From NCBI RefSeq assembly GCF_027922425.1, contig NZ_BSFQ01000035.1, forward strand, positions 17,182-81,181: DNA of 64,000 nt, read 5' to 3'. Below are positions 50,418 to 58,232 of this stretch, piece by piece. Position 1 is the stretch's first letter, and every line of letters begins with the position of its first letter. Origin of the DNA: Pseudonocardia halophobica. Lineage in GTDB: Bacteria > Actinomycetota > Actinomycetes > Mycobacteriales > Pseudonocardiaceae. The notes below the pieces were generated by a model. It ran no database searches and was not told where the DNA came from. It worked only from the letters and a program-made list of their open reading frames with translations. Both the position numbers and the translations under genes were made by a program.

Positions 50418-51715
50418 GCGAGCTCTACGACCGCACCCGCGCGGTCCTGCCGAGCTGGCTCGCGCTCTACTACGCCGAGCCGATCGAGCTCGACCACGGC
50501 TCCGGCCGGCACGTCTGGGACGCGGACGGGAACCGCTACCTGGACTTCTTCGGCGGCATCCTCACCACGATGACCGAGCACGCGCTCCCCGCGGTCACCG
50601 AGGCCGTCGCCGCGCAGGCCGCGAAGATCGTCCACTCGTCCACGCTGTACCTGAACCGGCCCATGGTGGAGCTGTGCGAGGAGATCGCCGAGGTCAGCGG
50701 CATCCCCGACGCGAAGGTCTTCCTCACCACCAGCGGCACGGAGGCCAACGACGCCGCGCTGCTGCTGGCCAGCTCCCGCAACGGGGCGAACCAGATCCTG
50801 GCGCTGCGCAACAGCTACCACGGCCGGTCCTTCTCGACGATCGGGATCACCGGCAACAGCGCCTGGTCGCCGACCTCGCTCTCGCCCTTCCAGACCTACT
50901 ACGTCCACGGTGGACAGCGGTACCGGTCGCCCTTCGCGCACCTGTCCGACGAGGACTTCGTCGAGGCCTGCGTCGCGGACCTGGAGGACGTGCTCGACCA
51001 GACGGACGGGCGGGTGGCGGCGCTGATCGCCGAGCCGATCCAGGGCGTCGGCGGCTTCACCTCGGGGCCCGACGGCGTGCTGGGCGCGTTCGCGGAGGTG
51101 CTCCGGGCGAGGAACATCCTCTGGATCTCCGACGAGGTGCAGACCGGCTGGGGCCGGACCGGCGAGCACTTCTGGGGCTGGCAGGCGCATGGGGCCACGC
51201 CGGACATCGTCACCTTCGCCAAGGGCGTCGGGAACGGGCTGTCGATGGGTGGCGTGATCGCCCCGGCGTCGATCATGGACAACCTGCCGGCGAACTCGAT
51301 CTCCACCTTCGGCGGCAGCCCGATCACCTCGGCGGGCGCGCTGGCGAACCTGCGCCACCTGCGCGAGCACGACCTGCAGGCCAACGCGGCGAAGGTCGGC
51401 CCGATCCTGCTCGACGGGCTGAAGGCGGCCCGGGTGCCGGTCGTCGGCGACGTCCGTGGCAAGGGCCTGATGATCGGCGTCGAGCTGGTCGAGCCGGGCT
51501 CCGGAACGCCCGGCCGCCCCGCGCCGGCGCTCGCCACCGTGGTGCTGGAGGGCTGCCGGGAGCGCGGGCTGCTGGTCGGCAAGGGCGGCCTGCACGGCAA
51601 CGTCCTGCGCATCGCTCCCCCGCTGTCGCTCACCGCCGACGAGGCCGAGGAGGGGCTGGCGATCCTGGTCGACGCGCTCGAGGCGGCGGTTCCGGCGAAG
51701 GGAGGCCCGTCGTGA
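50414..51715 (+). CDS. Class III aminotransferase (beta-alanine:2-oxoacid type)
   Basis: A 433-aa PLP aminotransferase. Landmarks are FFGGILTTMTEH near residues 44-55, TTSGTEANDAALLLA near 103-117, EVQTGWGRTGEHFWGW near 239-254 with the PLP-contacting Asp just before, and the PLP lysine in TFAKGVGNGLSMGG near 269. It overlaps the nitrilase stop (ATGA) and the dihydropyrimidinase start (GTGA). The likely reaction is beta-alanine to malonate semialdehyde, the last step of reductive pyrimidine breakdown, although the amino donor is inferred from context. Confidence 0.86.
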   Translation: MSELYDRTRAVLPSWLALYYAEPIELDHGSGRHVWDADGNRYLDFFGGILTTMTEHALPAVTEAVAAQAAKIVHSSTLYLNRPMVELCEEIAEVSGIPDAKVFLTTSGTEANDAALLLASSRNGANQILALRNSYHGRSFSTIGITGNSAWSPTSLSPFQTYYVHGGQRYRSPFAHLSDEDFVEACVADLEDVLDQTDGRVAALIAEPIQGVGGFTSGPDGVLGAFAEVLRARNILWISDEVQTGWGRTGEHFWGWQAHGATPDIVTFAKGVGNGLSMGGVIAPASIMDNLPANSISTFGGSPITSAGALANLRHLREHDLQANAAKVGPILLDGLKAARVPVVGDVRGKGLMIGVELVEPGSGTPGRPAPALATVVLEGCRERGLLVGKGGLHGNVLRIAPPLSLTADEAEEGLAILVDALEAAVPAKGGPS

Positions 51716-53103
51716 GCACCCTGGCGATCCGCGGCGGCACGGTGATCACCGCGGCCGACGAGGTGGTGGCCGACGTCCTCGTCGACGGCGAGAAGGTCGT
51801 CGCGCTGGCCGCGCCCGGCGCGCTGGACTTCCGCGCCGACACCGAGCTCGACGCGGCGGGCCGGTACGTGATCCCGGGCGGGGTCGACGCGCACACGCAC
51901 ATGGAGATGCCCTTCGGCGGGACCTTCGCCGCGGACACCTTCGAGACCGGCACGCGCGCCGCGGCGTGGGGCGGCACGACCACGATCATCGACTTCCCGA
52001 TCCAGTCGGTCGGGCGGTCGCTGCGCGAGGGCCTCGACGCCTGGCACGAGAAGGCCGCCGGGAAGTGCGCGATCGACTACGGCTTCCACATGATCCTGGC
52101 CGACGTCACCGAGTCCTCGCTCAAGGAGATGGAGGTGCTCGTCGGCGAGGGCGTGAGCAGCTTCAAGCTGTTCATGGCCTATCCCGGCGTCTTCTACTCC
52201 GACGACGGCAAGATCCTTCGTGCCATGCAGAAGGCCGGCGAGACCGGTGGCCTGATCATGATGCACGCCGAGAACGGGATCGCCATCGACGTGCTGGCCG
52301 AGCAGGCGCTCGCGCGCGGGCAGACCGACCCGCGGTACCACGGCGACGTCCGGCACGCGCTGCTCGAGGCCGAGGCGACCTACCGCGCGATCCAGCTCGC
52401 CCGCGTCGCCGGCGCCCCGCTCTACGTGGTGCACCTGTCGGCGCAGCAGGCGCTCGCGGAGATCGCGCACGCGCGGGAGAGCGGCGTGAACGCGTTCGCC
52501 GAGACCTGCCCGCAGTACCTGTTCCTGTCCACGGACGACCTGGCGCGCCCGGACTTCGAGGGCGCCAAGTACGTCTGCTCGACGCCGCTGCGCCCGGCCG
52601 AGCACCAGGCCGCGCTGTGGCGGGGGCTGCGCAACGACGACCTGTCGGTGGTCTCCACCGACCACTGCCCCTTCTGCTTCAAGGGGCAGAAGGAGCTGGG
52701 GCGCGGGAACTTCACGAAGATCCCGAACGGGCTCCCGGGCGTCGAGACCCGGATGGACCTGCTGCACCAGGGCGTCGTCGACGGGCACATCTCGCGGCGG
52801 CGGTGGATCGAGCTGGCGTGCGCCACGCCGGCGCGGATGTTCGGCCTCTACCCGCGCAAGGGCACCATCGCGCCCGGGTCGGACGCCGACATCGTGATCT
52901 ACGACCCCACCGCGGAGCACACGCACTCGGCGGCCACGCACCACATGGCCGTCGACTACTCCTGCTACGAGGGCCGGACCACCACCGGCAAGGTCGAGAC
53001 GGTGCTCTCCCGCGGCAAGGTGATCATCGCGGGCGGCGAGTACCTCGGACAGCCCGGGCACGGGACGTTCCTGCCCCGCGACACCTGCCAGTACCTGCGC
53101 TGA
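51712..53103 (+). CDS. hydA: Dihydropyrimidinase/hydantoinase
   Basis: A 463-aa metal-dependent amidohydrolase that opens dihydropyrimidine or hydantoin rings. The metal ligands are DAHTHMEM (H61, H63), the carboxylated lysine in SSFKLFMAYPG near 153, HAEN near 184, HLS near 240 and the Asp in STDHCPF near 318. Length and motifs match D-hydantoinases and bacterial dihydropyrimidinases. The GTG start overlaps the aminotransferase stop (GTGA). With the flanking genes it forms a pathway from dihydrouracil to malonate semialdehyde. Confidence 0.9.
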   Translation: MSTLAIRGGTVITAADEVVADVLVDGEKVVALAAPGALDFRADTELDAAGRYVIPGGVDAHTHMEMPFGGTFAADTFETGTRAAAWGGTTTIIDFPIQSVGRSLREGLDAWHEKAAGKCAIDYGFHMILADVTESSLKEMEVLVGEGVSSFKLFMAYPGVFYSDDGKILRAMQKAGETGGLIMMHAENGIAIDVLAEQALARGQTDPRYHGDVRHALLEAEATYRAIQLARVAGAPLYVVHLSAQQALAEIAHARESGVNAFAETCPQYLFLSTDDLARPDFEGAKYVCSTPLRPAEHQAALWRGLRNDDLSVVSTDHCPFCFKGQKELGRGNFTKIPNGLPGVETRMDLLHQGVVDGHISRRRWIELACATPARMFGLYPRKGTIAPGSDADIVIYDPTAEHTHSAATHHMAVDYSCYEGRTTTGKVETVLSRGKVIIAGGEYLGQPGHGTFLPRDTCQYLR

Positions 53104-53117
53104 TCGGAGTGAGTGCG

Positions 53118-54131
53118 GTGGACATCGGACTGGTGCTGCAGACGGACCCGCCCGCGTCGACGGTCGTCGACCTCATGGCGCGGGCGGAGGGGCTCGGGTT
53201 CGGCCACGGCTGGACCTTCGACTCGCACGTGCTCTGGCAGGAGCCGTTCGTGATCTACAGCCGGATCCTGGAGCGGACCTCGCGGCTGGTCGTCGGGCCG
53301 ATGGTCACCAACCCGGGCACCCGGGACTGGACGGTGCTGGCCTCGCTGTTCGCCACGCTCGACGACATGTTCGGCCCGCGCACGGTCTGCGGGATCGGGC
53401 GCGGCGACTCGGCGATGCGCGTGCAGGGCCGGCCGCCGACCACACTGGCCCGGCTCGAGGCGTCGATCGAGGTCATCCGCGGGCTCACCGCCGGGCGGGC
53501 CGTCGACCTCGGCGGCACCGAGGTGCGGATCCCGTGGGTCCGCGAGGGCGCGCCGGCCGTGCCGGTCTGGGTCGCCGGGTACGGGCCCAAGGCGCTCGCG
53601 CTGGCCGGGCGCTGCGCCGACGGGTTCGTGCTCCAGCTCGCCGACCCGTACCTGGTGGAGTGGACGATCAAGACCGTGCGGGCGGCCGCCGCCGACGCGG
53701 GCCGCGATCCCGACGCGATCACCATGTGCGTGGCCGCGCCCGCGTACGTGACCGACGGCAGTGCCGATTCCACTGCGCACGCCCGGGACCAGACGCGCTG
53801 GTTCGGCGGCATGGTCGGCAACCACGTCGCCGACCTGGTGACCCGCTACGGCGAGACCTCCGCGGCGGTGCCGGCCGAGCTCACCGGCTACATCAAGGGC
53901 CGCGCCGGCTACGACTACAGCCACCACGGCCGGGCCGGGAACCGGTCCACCGACTTCGTGCCCGACGAGGTCGTCGACCGGTTCTGCCTGCTCGGGCCGC
54001 CCGCGGCGCAGCGCGAACGGCTCGCCGAGCTGGCCTCGCTCGGCGTCGACCAGTTCGCGATCTACGCCATGCACGACGACCGCGAGGCGACGATCGAGGC
54101 CTACGGGGCGGAGGTCATCGGCCGGGTCTGA
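53118..54131 (+). CDS. LLM class F420-dependent oxidoreductase (TIGR03842-like)
   Basis: A 337-aa luciferase-like oxidoreductase. It shows GHGWTFDSHVLWQEPFVIY near residues 35-53, GPMVTNPGTRDWTVLASLFATLDDM near 69-93, GIGRGDSAMRVQG near 100-112 and PVWVAGYGPKALALAG near 149-164. This matches the TIGR03842 family, which I recall being linked to dihydropyrimidinase genes in other actinobacteria. GTG 53118 has GGAGTGAG upstream; a GTG at 53109 is possible. Last gene of the catabolic operon. It could supply the redox step missing here (uracil/dihydrouracil), which is an inference. Its 3' end overlaps the convergent tetR gene by 31 bp. Confidence 0.82.
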   Translation: MDIGLVLQTDPPASTVVDLMARAEGLGFGHGWTFDSHVLWQEPFVIYSRILERTSRLVVGPMVTNPGTRDWTVLASLFATLDDMFGPRTVCGIGRGDSAMRVQGRPPTTLARLEASIEVIRGLTAGRAVDLGGTEVRIPWVREGAPAVPVWVAGYGPKALALAGRCADGFVLQLADPYLVEWTIKTVRAAAADAGRDPDAITMCVAAPAYVTDGSADSTAHARDQTRWFGGMVGNHVADLVTRYGETSAAVPAELTGYIKGRAGYDYSHHGRAGNRSTDFVPDEVVDRFCLLGPPAAQRERLAELASLGVDQFAIYAMHDDREATIEAYGAEVIGRV

Positions 54132-54718
54132 CCCGCGCGGGCGGCGACGGGGTCGTCGGCCGGCCGGATCCCGAGCGCCGGGACCAGCCGGCGATGGAGG
54201 TAGCCGCGCAGCGCGTCCTCGTCGGCGGCGTCGCCGTCGAACCACACCAGGGACAGCAGGAACCGGATGACGGTCTCGGCGATCTCGTCGAGCTCGGCCT
54301 CCAGCTCGGGCTGGAACCGCAGCACCGGGGTGAGGAACCGCTTGGTCATGGCCAGCGCCTCGGCCGAGAGACTGGCCCTGGCCAGGACGAACGTCGAGCG
54401 GTCCGGGAAGGCGACCGGGGCCAGCGCCGGCTGGGTCCGGAACTCGTAGCGGGCGCGCAGGGTGGTCTCGACGACCAGCTCGGCCGCCGAGCCCGCCCCC
54501 TGCGCGCTCTCCCAGATCCGCTCCACGATCTGCTCCGAGAGCCGCAGCAGGGCCGCCTCCACCAGCTGCTCGCGGGAGCCGAAGTGCCGGTACACCGTGG
54601 GCCGCGACACGCCGGCCCGGCCGGCCACGGCGCTGAGCGACGTGCCGTCGAACCCGGTGGCGGCGAGGCACTCGACCGCGGCGTCGAGGATCTGCGTGCG
54701 CACGTCCACGCCCGGCAT
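54101..54718 (-). CDS. TetR family transcriptional regulator
   Basis: A 205-aa regulator with HTH at about residues 6-50 (RTQILDAAVECLAATGFDGTSLSAVAGRAGVSRPTVYRHFGSR). It starts 9 nt after the polyol dehydrogenase stop, so it belongs to that minus-strand unit. It also overlaps the convergent LLM oxidoreductase gene by 31 bp. It may control either the dehydrogenase unit or the pyrimidine-type operon; no operator could be assigned. Confidence 0.82.
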   Translation of the reverse strand: MPGVDVRTQILDAAVECLAATGFDGTSLSAVAGRAGVSRPTVYRHFGSREQLVEAALLRLSEQIVERIWESAQGAGSAAELVVETTLRARYEFRTQPALAPVAFPDRSTFVLARASLSAEALAMTKRFLTPVLRFQPELEAELDEIAETVIRFLLSLVWFDGDAADEDALRGYLHRRLVPALGIRPADDPVAARAGQTRPMTSAP

Positions 54719-54727
54719 TCTCGCAGC

Positions 54728-55747
54728 TCAGTCGCCCGGACGGATCACCGACTTGATCGCGGTACGGTCACGGCCCGGAGCCGTGAGCGCCGCCTCCGTG
54801 TCCGCCAGCCCGTAGTGACCCGTCACGAGGGCGTCGAGATCGACGCGTCCGGAGGCGGCCAGCGCGATCGCGGTCGGCCAGGTGTTGGCGTAGCGGAAGG
54901 TCGCGGTCAGCTCGATCTCCCTGCGCTGCAACGAACCCAGCGGGAGCGCGAGGTCCGCCGAGCCGCTGCCGACCAGCACCGCCCGGCCGGCCGGGGCCAG
55001 CACCTCGAGCGCGGCGCGCGTGGCGGCGGGATGGCCGGAGCACTCCAGCAGCACCTCGGGCTCGAGCCCGTCGAGCTTCGACTGCGACACGTCGACGGTG
55101 GCCGTCGCGCCCAGCCGGGCGGCCACCTCGAGACGGTGCGCGTTCACGTCGGCGACCACGACCTTCGCCGCGCCGGCGGCCACCGCGACCTGGACCGCGA
55201 CCAGCCCGATCGGGCCGGCGCCGTTGACCAGCACCCGGCTCCCCGGCCCGACTCCGCCCTTGCGCGCCGCCCAGACGCCGACCGAGAGGGGCTCGAGGAG
55301 CGCGGCCCGGTCGTCGTCGAGCGAGTCCGGGACGGGATGGGCGAAGGCCTCGTGGACCACGACGTACTCGGCGAGGGCGCCGTCGACCGGCGGCGTCGCG
55401 AAGAACTCCATCCGCGGGCACAGGTTGTAGCGGCCCGCGAGGCACTGCGCGCAGGTGAAGTCCGGGCGGCCCGGCTCGATCGACACCCGCGTGCCCCGCC
55501 CGACCCGCGTCACCCCCTCCCCCAGCGCGACGACCTCGCCGGACGGCTCGTGCCCGAGCACCAGCGGCGCCTCGACCACGAAGTCGCCGATCCGGCCGTG
55601 CTCGTAGTAGTGGACGTCGGAGCCGCACACACCCACCGCCGCCACCCGGACCAGCACCTCGCCCGGGCCGGGCTCCGGCACCGGCCGCTCCTCCAGCACG
55701 ATCTCCCCGACCCGCCGCAGCACCGCGGTACGCATGGAGGCAACCAT
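54728..55747 (-). CDS. Zinc-dependent medium-chain dehydrogenase (polyol/sorbitol type)
   Basis: A 339-aa NAD(P)-dependent alcohol dehydrogenase. The catalytic zinc site is shown by GVCGSDVHYYEHGRIG near residues 39-54 and LGHEPSGEV near 64-72; the lobe DFTCAQCLAGRYNLCP near 95-110 keeps three cysteines. The nucleotide motif GAGPIGLVAVQVAV lies near 170. The YYEHGRIG stretch is typical of sorbitol, xylitol and L-idonate dehydrogenases. ATG 55747 has TGGGGGC upstream. Followed after 9 nt by a tetR gene. Confidence 0.85.
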   Translation of the reverse strand: MVASMRTAVLRRVGEIVLEERPVPEPGPGEVLVRVAAVGVCGSDVHYYEHGRIGDFVVEAPLVLGHEPSGEVVALGEGVTRVGRGTRVSIEPGRPDFTCAQCLAGRYNLCPRMEFFATPPVDGALAEYVVVHEAFAHPVPDSLDDDRAALLEPLSVGVWAARKGGVGPGSRVLVNGAGPIGLVAVQVAVAAGAAKVVVADVNAHRLEVAARLGATATVDVSQSKLDGLEPEVLLECSGHPAATRAALEVLAPAGRAVLVGSGSADLALPLGSLQRREIELTATFRYANTWPTAIALAASGRVDLDALVTGHYGLADTEAALTAPGRDRTAIKSVIRPGD

Positions 55748-55813
55748 GCCCCCAGGGTGCTCCTCCGGCCGGGATCCGTCGCCCCGGAACGGGTCCCGGC
55801 CGGGCGTCCGGGC

Positions 55814-56305
55814 TCAGAAGTTCTTGACCCGCTTCGCGTCGAGGTTGCGGAAGGTGGGCTCGTTCGACGCCATCGCGGTCATCTTCTCGGCGATCTGCTG
55901 GGTCGCCGGGTGCTTGGAGTTCCGCATCGCGGCCTCGTAGTCGGGGAAGCCGACCAGCAGGTAGTAGCGGCCCGGCTCGTCGCGGTCGGTGGCCATCACC
56001 GACCAGGTGGCCGTGCGGCCGTCGCCGATCCCCTCGAGCCACTCGGCCTCGAGCTCCTCGAAGCGCTCGACGTCGTCGCTGGTGAAGTCGACGACCTGGA
56101 CGAAGCTCTCGGCGCCGACGTCCGCGGGGGCCGGGACCATGCCGGCGCTGATCCCGTCGCGGAGCTCCTCGTCGTCCGTGTGACCGTGCACGTCGACCGC
56201 GTGCATGACGGCCGCGCGCAGCACCTCCTCGGGCTCCCCCGCGATCGTCAGGCTGCAGCCCGACTCGCTCGGCATCGTGCGACAGTCGATCATCATCCTG
56301 GCCAT
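55814..56305 (-). CDS. DUF1059 and stress-response (ABM-like) domain protein
   Basis: A 163-aa cytoplasmic protein. Residues 1-52 form a DUF1059 domain (MIDCRTMPSESGCSLTIAG, then HAVDVHGHTDDEELRDGI). The second half, from about 65, looks like an antibiotic-biosynthesis-monooxygenase-like dimeric barrel (FVQVVDFTSDDVERFEEL, then RYYLLVGFPDYEAA). This fusion is common in actinobacteria; its function is unknown. ATG 56305 follows GGAGGACCCG. Divergent from the phosphate transporter with a 257-bp gap. Confidence 0.72.
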   Translation of the reverse strand: MARMMIDCRTMPSESGCSLTIAGEPEEVLRAAVMHAVDVHGHTDDEELRDGISAGMVPAPADVGAESFVQVVDFTSDDVERFEELEAEWLEGIGDGRTATWSVMATDRDEPGRYYLLVGFPDYEAAMRNSKHPATQQIAEKMTAMASNEPTFRNLDAKRVKNF

Positions 56306-56492
56306 CGGGTCCTCCGCACGTCGGTCGGCCCACCCGTGGTGGGTGATCCACTGCACCCCCGCGCCTCCGCCGCGTCTGTACGTAGTTCCCGACAGGGCCG
56401 AACGGAGTAGTCCCGGGAACCGCACGGTGTGACGTCGTTTCGTCGTCGCGCGTGACACAGCGCGCACGCTCCGCATCTCACCTTCGCCCTGT

Positions 56493-56514
56493 GTTCACCC
56501 TCCGTTCACCCGGT
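56493..56514 (+). promoter_or_regulatory. PHO box (PhoP-type direct repeat)
   Basis: Two adjacent 11-bp direct repeat units, GTTCACCCTCC and GTTCACCCGGT, match the known Streptomyces PHO box unit (GTTCACC plus four). It lies 49 bp upstream of the PiT start. A PhoR-PhoP response to low phosphate is expected. Confidence 0.7.
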
Positions 56515-56562
56515 GAACCTACCGTTTCGCCCGGCAATACCTCTGCAGAAGCGGGCGGCGAC

Positions 56563-57702
56563 ATGGATCTGTCCCTCATCGTCATCGTGGTCGTGGTCAC
56601 CGCGTTGATCTTCGACTTCACCAACGGTTTCCACGACACGGCGAACGCGATGGCGACGTCCATCGCCACCGGGGCCCTGAAGCCCAAGGTCGCCGTCGCC
56701 GTGGCGGGTGTGCTCAACCTGGTCGGCGCGTTCCTGTCCGTGGAGGTCGCCAAGACGATCTCCAGCGGGATGGTCGACGAATCCAAGATCACTCCGGTGG
56801 TGATCTTCGCCGGCCTCGTCGGCGCGATCGTGTGGAACCTGGTGACCTGGCTGGTGGGGATGCCGTCGAGCTCCTCGCACGCGCTGTTCGGCGGGCTGAT
56901 CGGCGCGTCGCTGGTCGCGGCCGGTGTCGGCGCCGTCAACTTCGGCACGGTCGTCACGAAGGTCGTCGTCCCGGCGCTGATCTCCCCCGTGCTGGCCGGG
57001 CTGGTCGCCCTGATCGGGACCTACATCAGCTACCGCGTCACCGCACGCGCCGAGCGTGACACGGTCTCGAAGGGCTTCCGCACCGGGCAGATCGTGTCCG
57101 CGTCGATGGTCGCGCTCGCGCACGGCACCAACGACGCGCAGAAGACCATGGGCGTGATCACGCTGACGCTGATCACCGCGGGCGTGCTGGCCCCGAACTC
57201 GGGCCCGCCGTTCTGGGTGATCGCCTCGGCCGGCCTGGCGATCGCGCTCGGCACGTACCTCGGCGGCTGGCGGATCATCCGGACGCTCGGCAAGCGGGTC
57301 AGCGACATCGAGTCGCCGCAGGGCTTCGCCGCCGAGACCGCCTCGACGGCCGTCATCCTGACCTCCTCGCACCTGGGCTTCGCCCTGTCCACCACCCAGG
57401 TCGCCACCGGCGCGATCTTCGGCGCGGGCGCCGGCCGCCGGCTCGCCGGGGTGCGCTGGGGCGTCGCCGGGCAGATGGCGATCGCCTGGGTCCTCACCCT
57501 GCCCGCGGCCGGGATCGTCGGCGCGGCGGCGGCATGGGTCGCATCGAGCGGCACCCTCGGAACGATCGTGGTCGCGGTCGTCGGCGTCGCCGTGGCCGCC
57601 GGGATCTACGCGGCGTCCCGGCGCAAGCCGGTCACCGCCGAGAACGTCAACGACGTCCCCGCCCCGCAGCCGGCCGAGCCGCCGGTGCGGCTGGCGGCCT
57701 GA
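56563..57702 (+). CDS. pit: PiT family inorganic phosphate transporter
   Basis: A 379-aa membrane transporter with about ten helices in two repeats. The PiT signature motifs are DFTNGFHDTANAMATSIATGAL near residues 18-39 and VALAHGTNDAQKTMGVI near 180-196, both with the GxNDxxN-type core. It moves phosphate as a metal-phosphate complex with H+ or Na+. ATG 56563 (MDLSLI) with GGGCGGCGAC is preferred to an upstream in-frame ATG at 56452 that would include the PHO box. A small membrane protein gene follows 27 nt downstream. Confidence 0.9.
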   Translation: MDLSLIVIVVVVTALIFDFTNGFHDTANAMATSIATGALKPKVAVAVAGVLNLVGAFLSVEVAKTISSGMVDESKITPVVIFAGLVGAIVWNLVTWLVGMPSSSSHALFGGLIGASLVAAGVGAVNFGTVVTKVVVPALISPVLAGLVALIGTYISYRVTARAERDTVSKGFRTGQIVSASMVALAHGTNDAQKTMGVITLTLITAGVLAPNSGPPFWVIASAGLAIALGTYLGGWRIIRTLGKRVSDIESPQGFAAETASTAVILTSSHLGFALSTTQVATGAIFGAGAGRRLAGVRWGVAGQMAIAWVLTLPAAGIVGAAAAWVASSGTLGTIVVAVVGVAVAAGIYAASRRKPVTAENVNDVPAPQPAEPPVRLAA

Positions 57703-57729
57703 GACCGTACGGATCCGAGGGAGGAACCC

Positions 57730-57960
57730 GTGAACATCGCCTGGGGAGCGCTCGGCACCGTCGTCGTCGTGTCGCTGGTCGTCGGGGTCGCCGTGATCGC
57801 GCTGCTCGCGTTCGCCCTGGTCGGGCTGTCGGCCCGCAGCCAGCCGGCCACCGCCGGGCGGCGCGGGCTGAGCCCGGCCGCCGGCACCGCGGTCGCGGGA
57901 CTGTGCCTGGCCGCGAGCGCCCTGATCGTCGGCTACGGGCTCTACGTCATCGTGTCCTGA
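57730..57960 (+). CDS. Small two-helix membrane protein downstream of pit
   Basis: A 76-aa protein made almost entirely of two membrane helices (about residues 8-30 and 50-73) joined by a basic loop (SARSQPATAGRRG). GTG 57730 follows GAGGGAGGAACCC, a strong ribosome site. Its position suggests co-expression with the phosphate transporter. I do not recognise the family; an accessory subunit is possible but unproven. Confidence 0.6.
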   Translation: MNIAWGALGTVVVVSLVVGVAVIALLAFALVGLSARSQPATAGRRGLSPAAGTAVAGLCLAASALIVGYGLYVIVS

Positions 57961-58049
57961 CACCCGGCCCCGGAACACACGAACGGCGCTCCCGCTCAGA
58001 CCCAACTGAGATGTCATGGCCCTACCCCGGGCCGCCTCGAGGGATGAGA

Positions 58050-58215
58050 ATCGGGGTGGGGGTCGGCTGTGCTCGTTCGCGCTTGGTGCGTGCGAACCCG
58101 GTACTGAGACTGACGCCTGGGGCCTTCCCGGCACCTCGAACTGTTGATCTCGTACACGCTTCACAGCGTCGTTGATCGGTTGGCCCCGCCGGCCCCGCCT
58201 GGATCTGTCCGGGGA
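58050..58215 (+). ncRNA. Candidate IS110 bridge RNA
   Basis: The left end carries short matches where a bridge RNA should have guides. ACTGAG (58103-58108) equals the left target plus core (58005-58010). TTCCCG (58125-58130) can pair with the right target CGGGAG with one G-U pair. GGTGC (58085-58089) and GCACC (58131-58135) could close this loop. Further on, CTTCACAG (58159-58166) equals the last 8 bases of the element including the core (59543-59550), as a donor guide should. RNA ends are guesses; a right-donor guide was not clearly found. Confidence 0.5.
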
Positions 58216-58232
58216 CGGCGGGGAGGCCGACG

